Shown: positions 1 to 4,757, counted from the stretch's first letter. The stretch is 5,219 bases of DNA from an uncultured Oscillospiraceae bacterium (GCA_944385065.1 CALWVX010000124.1:1-5219), one strand, 5' to 3'. Program-made: numbers and translations. The notes: generated from the letters alone by a model not told the origin.

Positions 1-1029
1 CGCCCCTGGTTCAACTTCATCCAGTGGCCCAAGAAGTACGAGAGCTGGTGGGGCATCTACTCCCTGCCCGCCGTCAACGAGAATAACCCGGACTATCGGA
101 ATTTCATTTTCGCCGGGCCGGACAGCGTGGTGCGCCGGTGGCTGCGCGCCGGGGCAGACGGCTGGCGGCTGGATGTGGCCGACGAGCTGCCCGACGACTT
201 CGTCCAGGGCATCCACCGCGCCGCCCGGGAGGCCAAATCCGACGCGGTGGTCATCGGAGAGGTCTGGGAGGACGGCTCCAACAAGATCGCCTACGGCGTG
301 CGGCGCAAGCATATTCTGGGCCGGCATTGCGACGGCCTGATGAACTATCCTCTGCGCAGCGCCATTTTGTCCTTCTTCACCGGCGGGGGAGGGGAGGCCT
401 TCGTGGAGGGGATGGAGACCATCCGGGAGAACTATCCCAAATTCGCCTTCTACTCCGCCATGAACTCCCTGGGCACCCACGACACCCCCCGCATTCTCAC
501 CCTGCTGGGGGCCGGCGGGGAGTACCGGGACCAGTCCAAGGAGTGGCGCTCCACCTTCCGCCTGTCTCCCAAACAGCGCCGCCGGGGCAAGGACCTGCTG
601 CGGGCGGCCAGCCTGCTTCTGTTCTGCTTCCCCGGCTCTCCCACCATTTACTATGGGGACGAGGCCGGAATGGAGGGGTTCGAGGACCCCTTCAACCGCC
701 AGACCTACCCCTGGGGCCATGAGGACCGGGAGCTGCTGGACTGGTATCGGGCGCTGGGCCGGGTGCGGCGGGACTATCCCGCCCTGCGCCGGGGAGAGCT
801 CCGCTTTGTCTACGGCAAGGGCCCCCTGCTGGCCTTTGTCCGCCGGTCGGGGCGGCAGCGGCTGCTGTGCGCCTTCAATGCGGGCGAGACGCCTCAGGCT
901 CTGTATCTGGAGCTGGAGGGCCGGCCCGAGCCGGTGCTGGGCCGGGCCGCGGTCGAACTGGAGGACGGAGGCTTTTCCCTCACTCTGCCTCCCCGGTCCG
1001 GGGTGCTGATGGAGCTGAACCCCCTCTGA
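1..1029 (+). CDS. GH13 alpha-glycosidase, neopullulanase/cyclomaltodextrinase-like (5' truncated by window)
   Basis: The frame is open from the first base and ends at TGA 1027-1029, giving 342 visible residues. Relatives are usually near 580 residues, so roughly 240 N-terminal residues lie outside. The GH13 (beta/alpha)8 barrel motifs are clear: region II DGWRLDVADE with the nucleophile Asp at visible residue 58 (codon 172-174), region III VIGEVWED with the acid/base Glu at 87 (259-261), and region IV SLGTHDTPR with the transition-state Asp at 161 (481-483). PGSPTIYYGDEAG and a YPWG segment follow, typical of the barrel end, then a beta-rich C-terminal domain. The early YESWWGIYSLPAVN segment is typical of maltodextrin-degrading members. 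It should hydrolyse alpha-1,4 (possibly alpha-1,6) links of malto-oligosaccharides, probably in the cytoplasm, but the N-terminus that would show a signal peptide is missing. Exact specificity cannot be read from the sequence. Confidence 0.93.
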   Translation, partial: RPWFNFIQWPKKYESWWGIYSLPAVNENNPDYRNFIFAGPDSVVRRWLRAGADGWRLDVADELPDDFVQGIHRAAREAKSDAVVIGEVWEDGSNKIAYGVRRKHILGRHCDGLMNYPLRSAILSFFTGGGGEAFVEGMETIRENYPKFAFYSAMNSLGTHDTPRILTLLGAGGEYRDQSKEWRSTFRLSPKQRRRGKDLLRAASLLLFCFPGSPTIYYGDEAGMEGFEDPFNRQTYPWGHEDRELLDWYRALGRVRRDYPALRRGELRFVYGKGPLLAFVRRSGRQRLLCAFNAGETPQALYLELEGRPEPVLGRAAVELEDGGFSLTLPPRSGVLMELNPL

Positions 1030-1035
1030 ACCCCC

Positions 1036-1053
1036 TGCGCCCCAAGGGGCGCA
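1036..1053. repeat. Perfect 18-bp palindrome after the glycosidase gene
   Basis: TGCGCCCC and GGGGCGCA arms surround the central AA, seven nucleotides past the glycosidase stop. As RNA it gives a GC-rich hairpin with a very tight loop. No T-run follows, so it is not a complete intrinsic terminator; it may stabilise the mRNA 3' end or act with the next hairpin. CTGCG (1035-1039) can instead pair with CGCAG (1056-1060), an alternative fold. Function is inference. Confidence 0.5.
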
Positions 1054-1075
1054 ACCGCAGATTGACAAACTGTAA

Positions 1076-1107
1076 GGGACGGATGATTGACTTCATCCGC
1101 CCCTTTT
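1076..1107 (+). terminator. Probable intrinsic terminator of the glycosidase gene
   Basis: The left arm GGGACGGATGA (1076-1086) pairs with TCATCCGCCCC (1093-1103) over 11 positions with one A-C mismatch. The loop is TTGACT and the stem is followed directly by TTTT (1104-1107). This fits a rho-independent terminator for transcripts from the upstream glycosidase, though the T-run is short. Its loop is also the -35 element of the next promoter. Confidence 0.6.
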
Positions 1108-1115
1108 GCTATGCT
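1087..1115 (+). promoter_or_regulatory. Sigma-A-type promoter for the HTH regulator
   Basis: The -35 box is TTGACT (1087-1092) and the -10 box is TATGCT (1110-1115), with a 17-bp spacer. TG one base before the -10 (1107-1108) makes it an extended -10. Transcription should start near 1122, leaving a ~28-nt leader before the ATG at 1150. The -35 lies inside the loop of the terminator hairpin, so read-through from upstream and initiation here share the same DNA. Confidence 0.7.
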
Positions 1116-1134
1116 GGAATCAGAAAAAAACCGG

Positions 1135-1141
1135 AAGGAGG
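1135..1141 (+). promoter_or_regulatory. Ribosome binding site deciding the regulator start
   Basis: AAGGAGG sits 8 nt before ATG 1150. The frame is open further upstream to a TTG at 1087, but that codon lies inside the promoter and has no Shine-Dalgarno sequence, so ATG 1150 is the start. Confidence 0.85.
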
Positions 1142-1149
1142 AGGCGCCC

Positions 1150-1932
1150 ATGACGCTGGGTCAGCGCATCCAGGAGCTGCGAAAGCAGCTCGACCTGTCC
1201 CAGGAGACCCTGGGAGAGAAGCTGGGGGTGTCCCGGCAGGCCGTGAGCCGCTGGGAAATGGACGGGGCGGTGCCCGAGGTGGACAAGCTCATCGCCATGA
1301 GCCGCCTGTTCGGCGTGGACCTGAACGACCTGCTCCAGGTGGACCAGCCCAGGCCGACGGGGGAGGGAGAGGCCCAAGGCCCCGCCCCGGAGGAGGCTCC
1401 CCTCCGATCCGCCCGCCGGCGGTGGCTGCTCCCCGCCCTGGCTCTTCTGGCCCTGATCCTGGGACTGACTGCTCTGACTTTCTCTTTCGGCCGAATGGCC
1501 GGAGCACTCAGCGACCGGCTGACGGTTCTGGAGGCCCGGGTGGCGGAGCTGGAGGCCCAGGCGGAGGCGCCGGACTCCGCCGCCCCACTGATCACCGACG
1601 CCTGGGTGAGCAGCCGGTGGTACGCGTATGCCCAGGGCATACAGGGCACCACCATCACCGTCTCCCTGACCCCCGGAGAGCTGCGGGAAGACCTGGAGCT
1701 CACCCTATCCTACGTGCGGGATTCCGACGGCTATTCCCGGGAGCATGAGTTCATCCGGGAGGCGGGCGGGACCTACCGGACCTCGTTCTTCAGCGCGGGC
1801 GGCGACTGCCCCTTCACCCTCACCGCCCTGATCTCCACCGGGGACCGGACCTACACCCAGCCCCTGTTTCGGGTCCTCTCTGTGGAGGCAGGTACGATCC
1901 TGTATGACGAGCTGTGGCGGGAGGGCCTGTGA
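1150..1932 (+). CDS. Membrane-anchored XRE-family HTH transcriptional regulator
   Basis: The product has 260 residues. Residues 4-62 form an XRE/Cro-type helix-turn-helix: GQRIQELRKQLDLSQETLGEKLGVSRQAVSRWE, with SRQAVSRWE as recognition helix, then a helix ending in LNDLLQ. A Pro/Glu-rich linker (about 65-85) and a basic stretch RSARRR (86-91) precede a single hydrophobic helix (about 92-113). The basic side faces the cytoplasm, so the HTH is inside. Residues about 119-139 have coiled-coil character (LSDRLTVLEARVAELEAQ). The remaining ~120 residues are beta-rich and should be extracytoplasmic; I recognise no named domain there. One-pass HTH proteins of this layout are common in Clostridia, but their signals are mostly unknown. 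It has its own promoter, and its direct target is not evident; autoregulation through the upstream palindromes is possible. Regulator identity is secure, the sensory role is inference. Confidence 0.88.
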   Translation: MTLGQRIQELRKQLDLSQETLGEKLGVSRQAVSRWEMDGAVPEVDKLIAMSRLFGVDLNDLLQVDQPRPTGEGEAQGPAPEEAPLRSARRRWLLPALALLALILGLTALTFSFGRMAGALSDRLTVLEARVAELEAQAEAPDSAAPLITDAWVSSRWYAYAQGIQGTTITVSLTPGELREDLELTLSYVRDSDGYSREHEFIREAGGTYRTSFFSAGGDCPFTLTALISTGDRTYTQPLFRVLSVEAGTILYDELWREGL

Positions 1933-1936
1933 CAAA

Positions 1937-1965
1937 AAGCGGATGGCCGGTACGGCCATCCGCTT
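1937..1965. repeat. 29-bp palindromic hairpin, copy 1 (possible terminator for leftward transcripts)
   Basis: A 13-bp perfect stem (1937-1949 with 1953-1965) closes a GTA loop, five bases past the regulator stop. Read on the minus strand the stem ends in a run of five T, as in an intrinsic terminator. Read on the plus strand it is followed by GAGACTG with no T-run. It is 27/29 identical to the hairpin at 2168-2196; they differ only at the loop base and the last base. Confidence 0.75.
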
Positions 1966-1972
1966 GAGACTG

Positions 1973-2001
1973 TCGAAAAAGTGACAAAGTCACTTTTTCG
2001 A
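1973..2001. repeat. 13-bp perfect hairpin with A5/T5 tracts
   Basis: TCGAAAAAGTGAC (1973-1985) pairs perfectly with 1989-2001 around an AAA loop. T5 lies in the 3' arm on either strand, so it could help terminate transcription from both directions, though no T-run follows the stem. It is part of the intergenic hairpin cassette. Confidence 0.7.
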
Positions 2002-2021
2002 GTTAGGCTGCACGAAATTTT

Positions 2022-2068
2022 CACCTCGATTTCTTGCGAAATTGTCGGCAAAAATTTCGCGAGAGGTG
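2022..2068. repeat. Imperfect hairpin with a competing alternative arm
   Basis: Positions 2032-2043 pair with 2053-2064 over 12 bp including one G-T, with a 9-nt loop. CACCTC (2022-2027) can pair with GAGGTG (2063-2068) outside it, partly competing for the same bases. A second copy of CGAAATT at 2013-2019 can also pair with the 2053-2059 arm, so two exclusive folds exist. Confidence 0.5.
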
Positions 2069-2099
2069 TCATTTCCGAGGCACATGTCCCCGGAAATGA
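2069..2099. repeat. 9-bp stem with 13-nt loop
   Basis: TCATTTCCG (2069-2077) pairs with CGGAAATGA (2091-2099). The right arm AAATGA (2094-2099) can also pair with TCATTT at 2107-2112, another mutually exclusive pairing within the cassette. Confidence 0.5.
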
Positions 2100-2114
2100 T
2101 AGGATTTCATTTTA

Positions 2115-2138
2115 TTCCGTCGTCTGCAGACGACGGAA
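2115..2138. repeat. Perfect 24-bp palindrome
   Basis: Half-site TTCCGTCGTCTG is followed without spacer by its exact reverse complement, centred on CTGCAG. A small CTCCT-TGC-AGGAG hairpin (2139-2151) abuts it. The lack of a loop fits a dimeric protein binding site or cruciform at least as well as an RNA hairpin. Confidence 0.75.
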
Positions 2139-2167
2139 CTCCTTGCAGGAGGGCTTTTGACAAGCTG

Positions 2168-2196
2168 AAGCGGATGGCCGGCACGGCCATCCGCTC
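2168..2196. repeat. 29-bp palindromic hairpin, copy 2 (near the end of the Gx gene)
   Basis: A 12-bp perfect stem (2169-2180 with 2184-2195) closes a GCA loop, 12 bases beyond the stop codon of the leftward Gx transporter gene. In the leftward direction it is followed by CAGCTTGTC rather than a T-run, so it is a weak terminator by itself; the other copy at 1937-1965 has the T-run. Confidence 0.7.
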
Positions 2197-2208
2197 TCCT
2201 TCTATCCG

Positions 2209-2721
2209 CTATTTTCTCAGCTTTTCCATCCGTCCCACCAGAGCCTGGGCCGCCAGACCGGTGAACAGACCGGCCAGCATGCCCGCCAGCACCAGATAGG
2301 GCAGATAGGCCAGCACCGCCCAGGTGCCCAGCATGGCCGCAGCGGCCAGCAGCTGGCCCAGATTATGAAACACGCCGGCCACCGGGCTGCTCAGCCACAG
2401 CTGTTTTTGGGTCAGAACCCGCCGCAGCAGACACAGCACGCACCAGCTGAGCAGGCCGCCCGCCGCGCTGTACCACAGGGTGGACATCTGTCCGGAGAAC
2501 ACCGCCCCCAGAAACACCCGGGCGCACAAAATCATCAGGGCGTCCCGGGGGCCCAGCACAAAGACGGCGTACACCGTAACAATATTGGCCAGCCCCAGCT
2601 TCACCCCCGGAATGGGGGCGGCGGGCAGCTGGGCCTCCACCATGAAGATGGTCAGGGCAATGGCGGTGAGCAGGGCCAGCCGGGTCAGCCGCCCCGCGCC
2701 CTCAGCCCGCCGCCGCGTCAA
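2209..2721 (-). CDS. Gx transporter family / PF07456-type integral membrane protein (EetB-like)
   Basis: The product is a 170-residue hydrophobic protein with about five to six membrane segments. It matches the family labelled Gx transporter, historically misnamed heptaprenyl diphosphate synthase component I: the signature PGVKLGLANIV (38-48), an LGPRDAL loop (56-62), an FSGQMSTLWYSAAGG stretch (75-89) and VFHNLGQL (117-124). I chose TTG 2719-2721 as start because GGGGAGG lies 8 nt upstream; TTG 2740-2742 in the same frame has no good site. It begins inside the NusG-II gene (20-bp overlap), implying translational coupling. Relatives lie beside ApbE and NusG-II genes in Firmicutes flavinylation and extracellular electron transfer loci, where I recall this family as EetB. 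Its substrate is unknown. The last gene of the leftward operon, it ends at TAG 2209-2211. Confidence 0.85.
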   Translation of the reverse strand: MTRRRAEGAGRLTRLALLTAIALTIFMVEAQLPAAPIPGVKLGLANIVTVYAVFVLGPRDALMILCARVFLGAVFSGQMSTLWYSAAGGLLSWCVLCLLRRVLTQKQLWLSSPVAGVFHNLGQLLAAAAMLGTWAVLAYLPYLVLAGMLAGLFTGLAAQALVGRMEKLRK

Positions 2722-3076
2722 AGGCCTCGCCTCCCCCCACAATCTCGATCACCAGCTTGTGGGGCAGGCAGACGATGGGGGCGGTCCCGTCGGAAATCCA
2801 CCCCTGATCCACGCACACCTGGTCAGGGCAGTCCGCCTGGCTCACCCGGATGCGGCCCCGCTCCACCAGAATGGTGTTGGACCCCAGCTCGTCTTCCAGC
2901 ACAAAGGAATAGGCCCGCCCCACCTGATCCAGGGGGATCTCCTTCAAAACCACCCCGTCCCGGCTGATCCGGGCGACCGGGTCGGCGATCTCCTCCCGCT
3001 GCATGGCAATCACGGCCAGAGAAATTCCCGCCGCCGCCAGCAGCAGCATCAGCACGATCTTTCCATTTCGGCTCAT
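2702..3076 (-). CDS. NusG domain II-containing membrane-anchored protein (EetA-like)
   Basis: The product has 124 residues. A hydrophobic helix at 7-25 follows a short basic N-terminus (MSRNGK), giving an N-in anchor with the rest outside the cell. Residues about 34-112 form a small beta domain of the NusG domain II type, ending in the family motif CPDQVC (83-88), GWI (92-94), PIVCLPHKLVIEI (100-112). Three cysteines (83, 88, 103) are the notable residues. Despite the name it is not a transcription factor. Such proteins travel with ApbE and Gx genes in flavin-based redox loci, and I recall EetA of Listeria-type extracellular electron transfer as a relative. The molecular role is unknown; assembly or anchoring of the flavinylated partner is a guess. 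ATG 3074-3076 overlaps the apbE stop as ATGA. Confidence 0.86.
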   Translation of the reverse strand: MSRNGKIVLMLLLAAAGISLAVIAMQREEIADPVARISRDGVVLKEIPLDQVGRAYSFVLEDELGSNTILVERGRIRVSQADCPDQVCVDQGWISDGTAPIVCLPHKLVIEIVGGGEAFDAAAG

Positions 3077-4110
3077 GACAGCACGGTCACCCCCCGATCC
3101 CGGTACTCCTCCGTCAGAGAAAAGCTGTCCTCCAGCCCCGGCGTCAGGTAAAGCTCTCCCTCGTCCGTGACAAAGAGGACCTCAAACTCCAGCGACTGGT
3201 GATCCCGCCAGAACTGGACGCCCTCCTCCAGCCCCATGACAAACAGGGCGGTGGACAGCCCGTCGCACAGCAGCCCGGAGGAGGAGACCACCGTCACACC
3301 GGCCAGGCCGCTGCGGGCAGGGGCGGCGGTGGCCGGGTCCATGATATGCCAGTAGGTCTGGCCCCCTGATTCAAAGTACCGCTGATAGCCTCCTGAGGTG
3401 CCCAGAGCCCTGTCCCGCAGCTCCAGCACGCCCAGATAGCCCTCTCCCGCCGGGTCCTGGACGGCAATGCGCCAGGGGGTTCCCTCCGGCTTTTCCCCCA
3501 CCGCCAGAATGGTGCTCTCCCCCAGGTTCAGCAGGGCGGAGTCGATTCCCTGTTCCGCCAGCTGTTCCGCCAGCAGGTCGCCGGCATAGCCCTTGGCCAC
3601 CGCGCCCAAATCCGCTTCCATCCCCGCGGGCAGCACGGCGGTGCCGTCCGCCTCGTCCACTTCCAGGCGGGTATAGTCGATCTGCCCGACCAGCTGGTCC
3701 AGCTCCTCCGGGCCGGGCACCCGGTATTCTCCCGTGGGGAATCCCCAGGCCTCCACCGCCGGATAGGCGGTGATGTCCAGAGCCCCGCCGGTGACCCGGC
3801 ACAGCTCCAGGGCCTGCTCCAGCAGCTCGGCCGTCTCGGGGGAGAGGGACACCGGCTGTCCCTGGGCGTGGTTCAGCGCGTAAATCTCGCTGTCCTCGTC
3901 GGTGGCGGACATCCGGTCCTCCAGGCCGTGGATGATCTCTCCCAGTTCGCCCAGAGTGTCCTGCAGCGCCTGCGGGTCCCCCTCTCCGTTGAGGGTGAAG
4001 GACATGACCGTATCCATGGCGAACAGAGAATTCTGAACGGTCGCCGCTCCGGACCCACAGCCCGTCAGCAGCAGCGCCAGGGCAAGGGCGGGCAGGGCCA
4101 GACGCCGCAT
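3073..4110 (-). CDS. apbE: FAD:protein FMN transferase, ApbE family lipoprotein
   Basis: The product has 345 residues, the normal family length. The N-terminus MRRLALPALALALLLTGCGS is a lipoprotein signal peptide with lipobox LTGC (Cys18), so the enzyme is anchored on the outer face of the membrane. ApbE moves FMN from FAD to a Thr/Ser of partner proteins, using Mg2+. Visible motifs: FAMDTVMSF (30-38), ALDITAYPAVEAWGF (110-124), ADLGAVAKGYA (166-176), LGTSGGYQRYF (236-246), WHIMDPAT (254-261) and CDGLSTALFVMG (282-293) with the metal-site Asp283. Two stretches are atypical: LNLGES (195-199 region) where many members have GGN, and DPATAAPA where DPxTGxP is usual. ATG 4108-4110 is the start because GGGAGG precedes it; an upstream in-frame codon at 4158 would lie inside rqcP and before the signal peptide. 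One base separates it from the rqcP stop. No flavin-acceptor motif occurs in the neighbours. Confidence 0.95.
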   Translation of the reverse strand: MRRLALPALALALLLTGCGSGAATVQNSLFAMDTVMSFTLNGEGDPQALQDTLGELGEIIHGLEDRMSATDEDSEIYALNHAQGQPVSLSPETAELLEQALELCRVTGGALDITAYPAVEAWGFPTGEYRVPGPEELDQLVGQIDYTRLEVDEADGTAVLPAGMEADLGAVAKGYAGDLLAEQLAEQGIDSALLNLGESTILAVGEKPEGTPWRIAVQDPAGEGYLGVLELRDRALGTSGGYQRYFESGGQTYWHIMDPATAAPARSGLAGVTVVSSSGLLCDGLSTALFVMGLEEGVQFWRDHQSLEFEVLFVTDEGELYLTPGLEDSFSLTEEYRDRGVTVLS

Positions 4111-4111
4111 C

Positions 4112-4354
4112 TCAGCGCACCTCCCGGTACATGGCGGCCGCGTCAGCCTTGCCCACATTGTCGGCCACCACCAGCACCTCTACCTTCACGACAGTCTCGC
4201 CGAACTTCAGCTCCAGCTGATCGCCCACCTTCACCTCATAGCTGGCCTTCACCGGCCGCCCATTGGCCATAACCCGGGCGTTGTCGCAGGCCTCGTTGGC
4301 CACCGTGCGCCGCTTGATCAGGCGGGAGACCTTCAGCCACTTGTCCAATCGCAT
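4112..4354 (-). CDS. rqcP: S4-domain RNA-binding protein RqcP (YabO)
   Basis: The product has 80 residues and is almost entirely an S4 domain: MRLDKWLKVSRLIKRRTVANEA (1-22), then NGRPVKASYEVKVGD (32-46), very close to Bacillus subtilis RqcP/YabO as I remember it. RqcP binds the obstructed large ribosomal subunit and works with RqcH to add C-terminal alanine tails to stalled chains, marking them for degradation. AGGAG (4364-4368) lies 9 nt before ATG 4352-4354. The position downstream of mazG and HU is the Firmicutes arrangement. In Bacillus yabP and yabQ follow; here apbE starts one base after the stop, so apbE translation is probably coupled to rqcP. Confidence 0.94.
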   Translation of the reverse strand: MRLDKWLKVSRLIKRRTVANEACDNARVMANGRPVKASYEVKVGDQLELKFGETVVKVEVLVVADNVGKADAAAMYREVR

Positions 4355-4363
4355 GAAAAATCG

Positions 4364-4368
4364 CTCCT
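4364..4368 (-). promoter_or_regulatory. Ribosome binding site of rqcP
   Basis: AGGAG on the minus strand lies 9 nt before the rqcP ATG. It lies just beyond the hairpin at 4383-4409, so transcripts that pass the hairpin carry a free RBS. Confidence 0.75.
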
Positions 4369-4382
4369 ATTTTGGAAATGAA

Positions 4383-4409
4383 AGGGGACGCTGTGTCACA
4401 GCGTCCCCT
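4383..4409 (-). terminator. Hairpin between HU and rqcP, probable partial terminator
   Basis: AGGGGACGCTG (4383-4393) pairs perfectly with 4399-4409, and two more pairs can form in the loop. In the leftward direction it lies 14 bases past the HU stop and is followed by TTTCATTTCC, an imperfect T-run. It likely ends most HU transcripts while letting some read-through into rqcP-apbE; no clear promoter for rqcP is seen after it. It may also protect the HU mRNA 3' end. Confidence 0.65.
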
Positions 4410-4423
4410 GATTCGTCGGAAAC

Positions 4424-4699
4424 TTACTTGGACACCGCGTCCTTCAGAGCCTTGCCCGCCTTGAACACCGGGGCCTTGGAGGCGGGGATGGGAATGGGCT
4501 GCTTGGTCTGAGGATTGCGGCCCATGCGCTCGGCGCGGGTCTTCACCTCGAAGGAACCAAAGCCCACCAGCTGGACCTTCTCGTCCTTGCAGAGAGCCTC
4601 CGTGATGGCCTCAACGGTGGCGGTAATGGCCGCCTCGGCATCCTTCTTGGACAACTCAGCCTTCTCGGCCACAGCAGCGATCAGTTCAGTCTTGTTCAT
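4424..4699 (-). CDS. hup: HU family DNA-binding protein
   Basis: The product has 91 residues, the standard HU length. The N-terminal helices MNKTELIAAVAEKAELSKKD are followed by the HU/IHF signature GFGSFEVKTRAERMGRNPQT (46-65) with the DNA-intercalating Pro63 and arm arginines 55, 58 and 61, then the closing helix FKAGKALKDAVSK. HU binds and bends DNA without strict sequence preference as a homodimer and packs the nucleoid. The start ATG 4697-4699 has AGGAGG (4708-4713) 8 nt upstream, a very strong site that fits the abundance of the protein. Codon use is strongly biased, also consistent with high expression. It lies 84 nt after the mazG stop and may be read from mazG or from its own promoter in that gap. 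Confidence 0.97.
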   Translation of the reverse strand: MNKTELIAAVAEKAELSKKDAEAAITATVEAITEALCKDEKVQLVGFGSFEVKTRAERMGRNPQTKQPIPIPASKAPVFKAGKALKDAVSK

Positions 4700-4707
4700 G
4701 CTATTTT

Positions 4708-4713
4708 CCTCCT
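4708..4713 (-). promoter_or_regulatory. Strong ribosome binding site of HU
   Basis: AGGAGG on the minus strand with an 8-nt A-rich spacer to the HU ATG, close to the ideal anti-Shine-Dalgarno match. Confidence 0.85.
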
Positions 4714-4724
4714 GTGCAGTTTTT

Positions 4725-4747
4725 GGCGGCCGTACCGAACAGCCGCC
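4725..4747 (-). other. GC-rich hairpin in the HU leader
   Basis: GGCGGC (4725-4730) pairs with GCCGCC (4742-4747) around an 11-nt loop. In HU mRNA it is followed by AAAAA and then the RBS about 12 nt later, so it is not a terminator. It could stabilise the mRNA 5' end or influence translation. Confidence 0.4.
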
Positions 4748-4757
4748 GCTCCTATAT

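Larger units (their letters stand above)
1937..2196. other. Intergenic multi-hairpin cassette bounded by near-identical palindromes; possible non-autonomous element or structured RNA
   Basis: The 276-bp gap between the convergent regulator and Gx genes is filled with inverted repeats: 1937-1965, 1973-2001, 2032-2064 (with outer arms 2022-2027/2063-2068), 2069-2099, 2115-2138, 2139-2151 and 2168-2196. The interior is visibly richer in A/T than the flanking genes. The two outer hairpins are near copies. Just inside them the sequences also match partly in inverted orientation (CCGCTT, then TGTC, then AAAA), giving imperfect terminal inverted repeats of about 45 bp. I see no convincing reading frame inside and no obvious target-site duplication. 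It could be a MITE/REP-like element, a stack of terminators, or a structured non-coding RNA. The sequence alone does not decide. Confidence 0.5.

Noticed and set aside
1062..1067. TTGACA resembling a perfect -35 box
   Set aside because: No acceptable -10 lies 16-18 bp downstream (GATTGA region); the TTGACT/TATGCT pair further on is much better.
1161..1703. 180-codon antisense frame opposite the regulator
   Set aside because: The plus-strand HTH protein is clear; the antisense translation is Ser/Arg-rich and low in plausible structure.
867..1748. Long open frame on the plus strand crossing from the glycosidase into the regulator
   Set aside because: It is a GC-rich shadow with Gly/Pro/Arg-rich translation, crosses a gene boundary, and has no RBS or family resemblance.
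1937..2196. CRISPR array
   Set aside because: The repeats are two palindromes of the same family and unrelated hairpins, not regularly spaced identical direct repeats with uniform spacers.
2042..2299. Small plus-strand frame starting inside the hairpin cassette
   Set aside because: It runs through palindromes and into the antisense of the Gx gene with no ribosome site; not a credible gene.
2480..3151. 223-codon plus-strand frame opposite the NusG-II and Gx genes
   Set aside because: Shadow of two recognised minus-strand genes; no RBS or domain.
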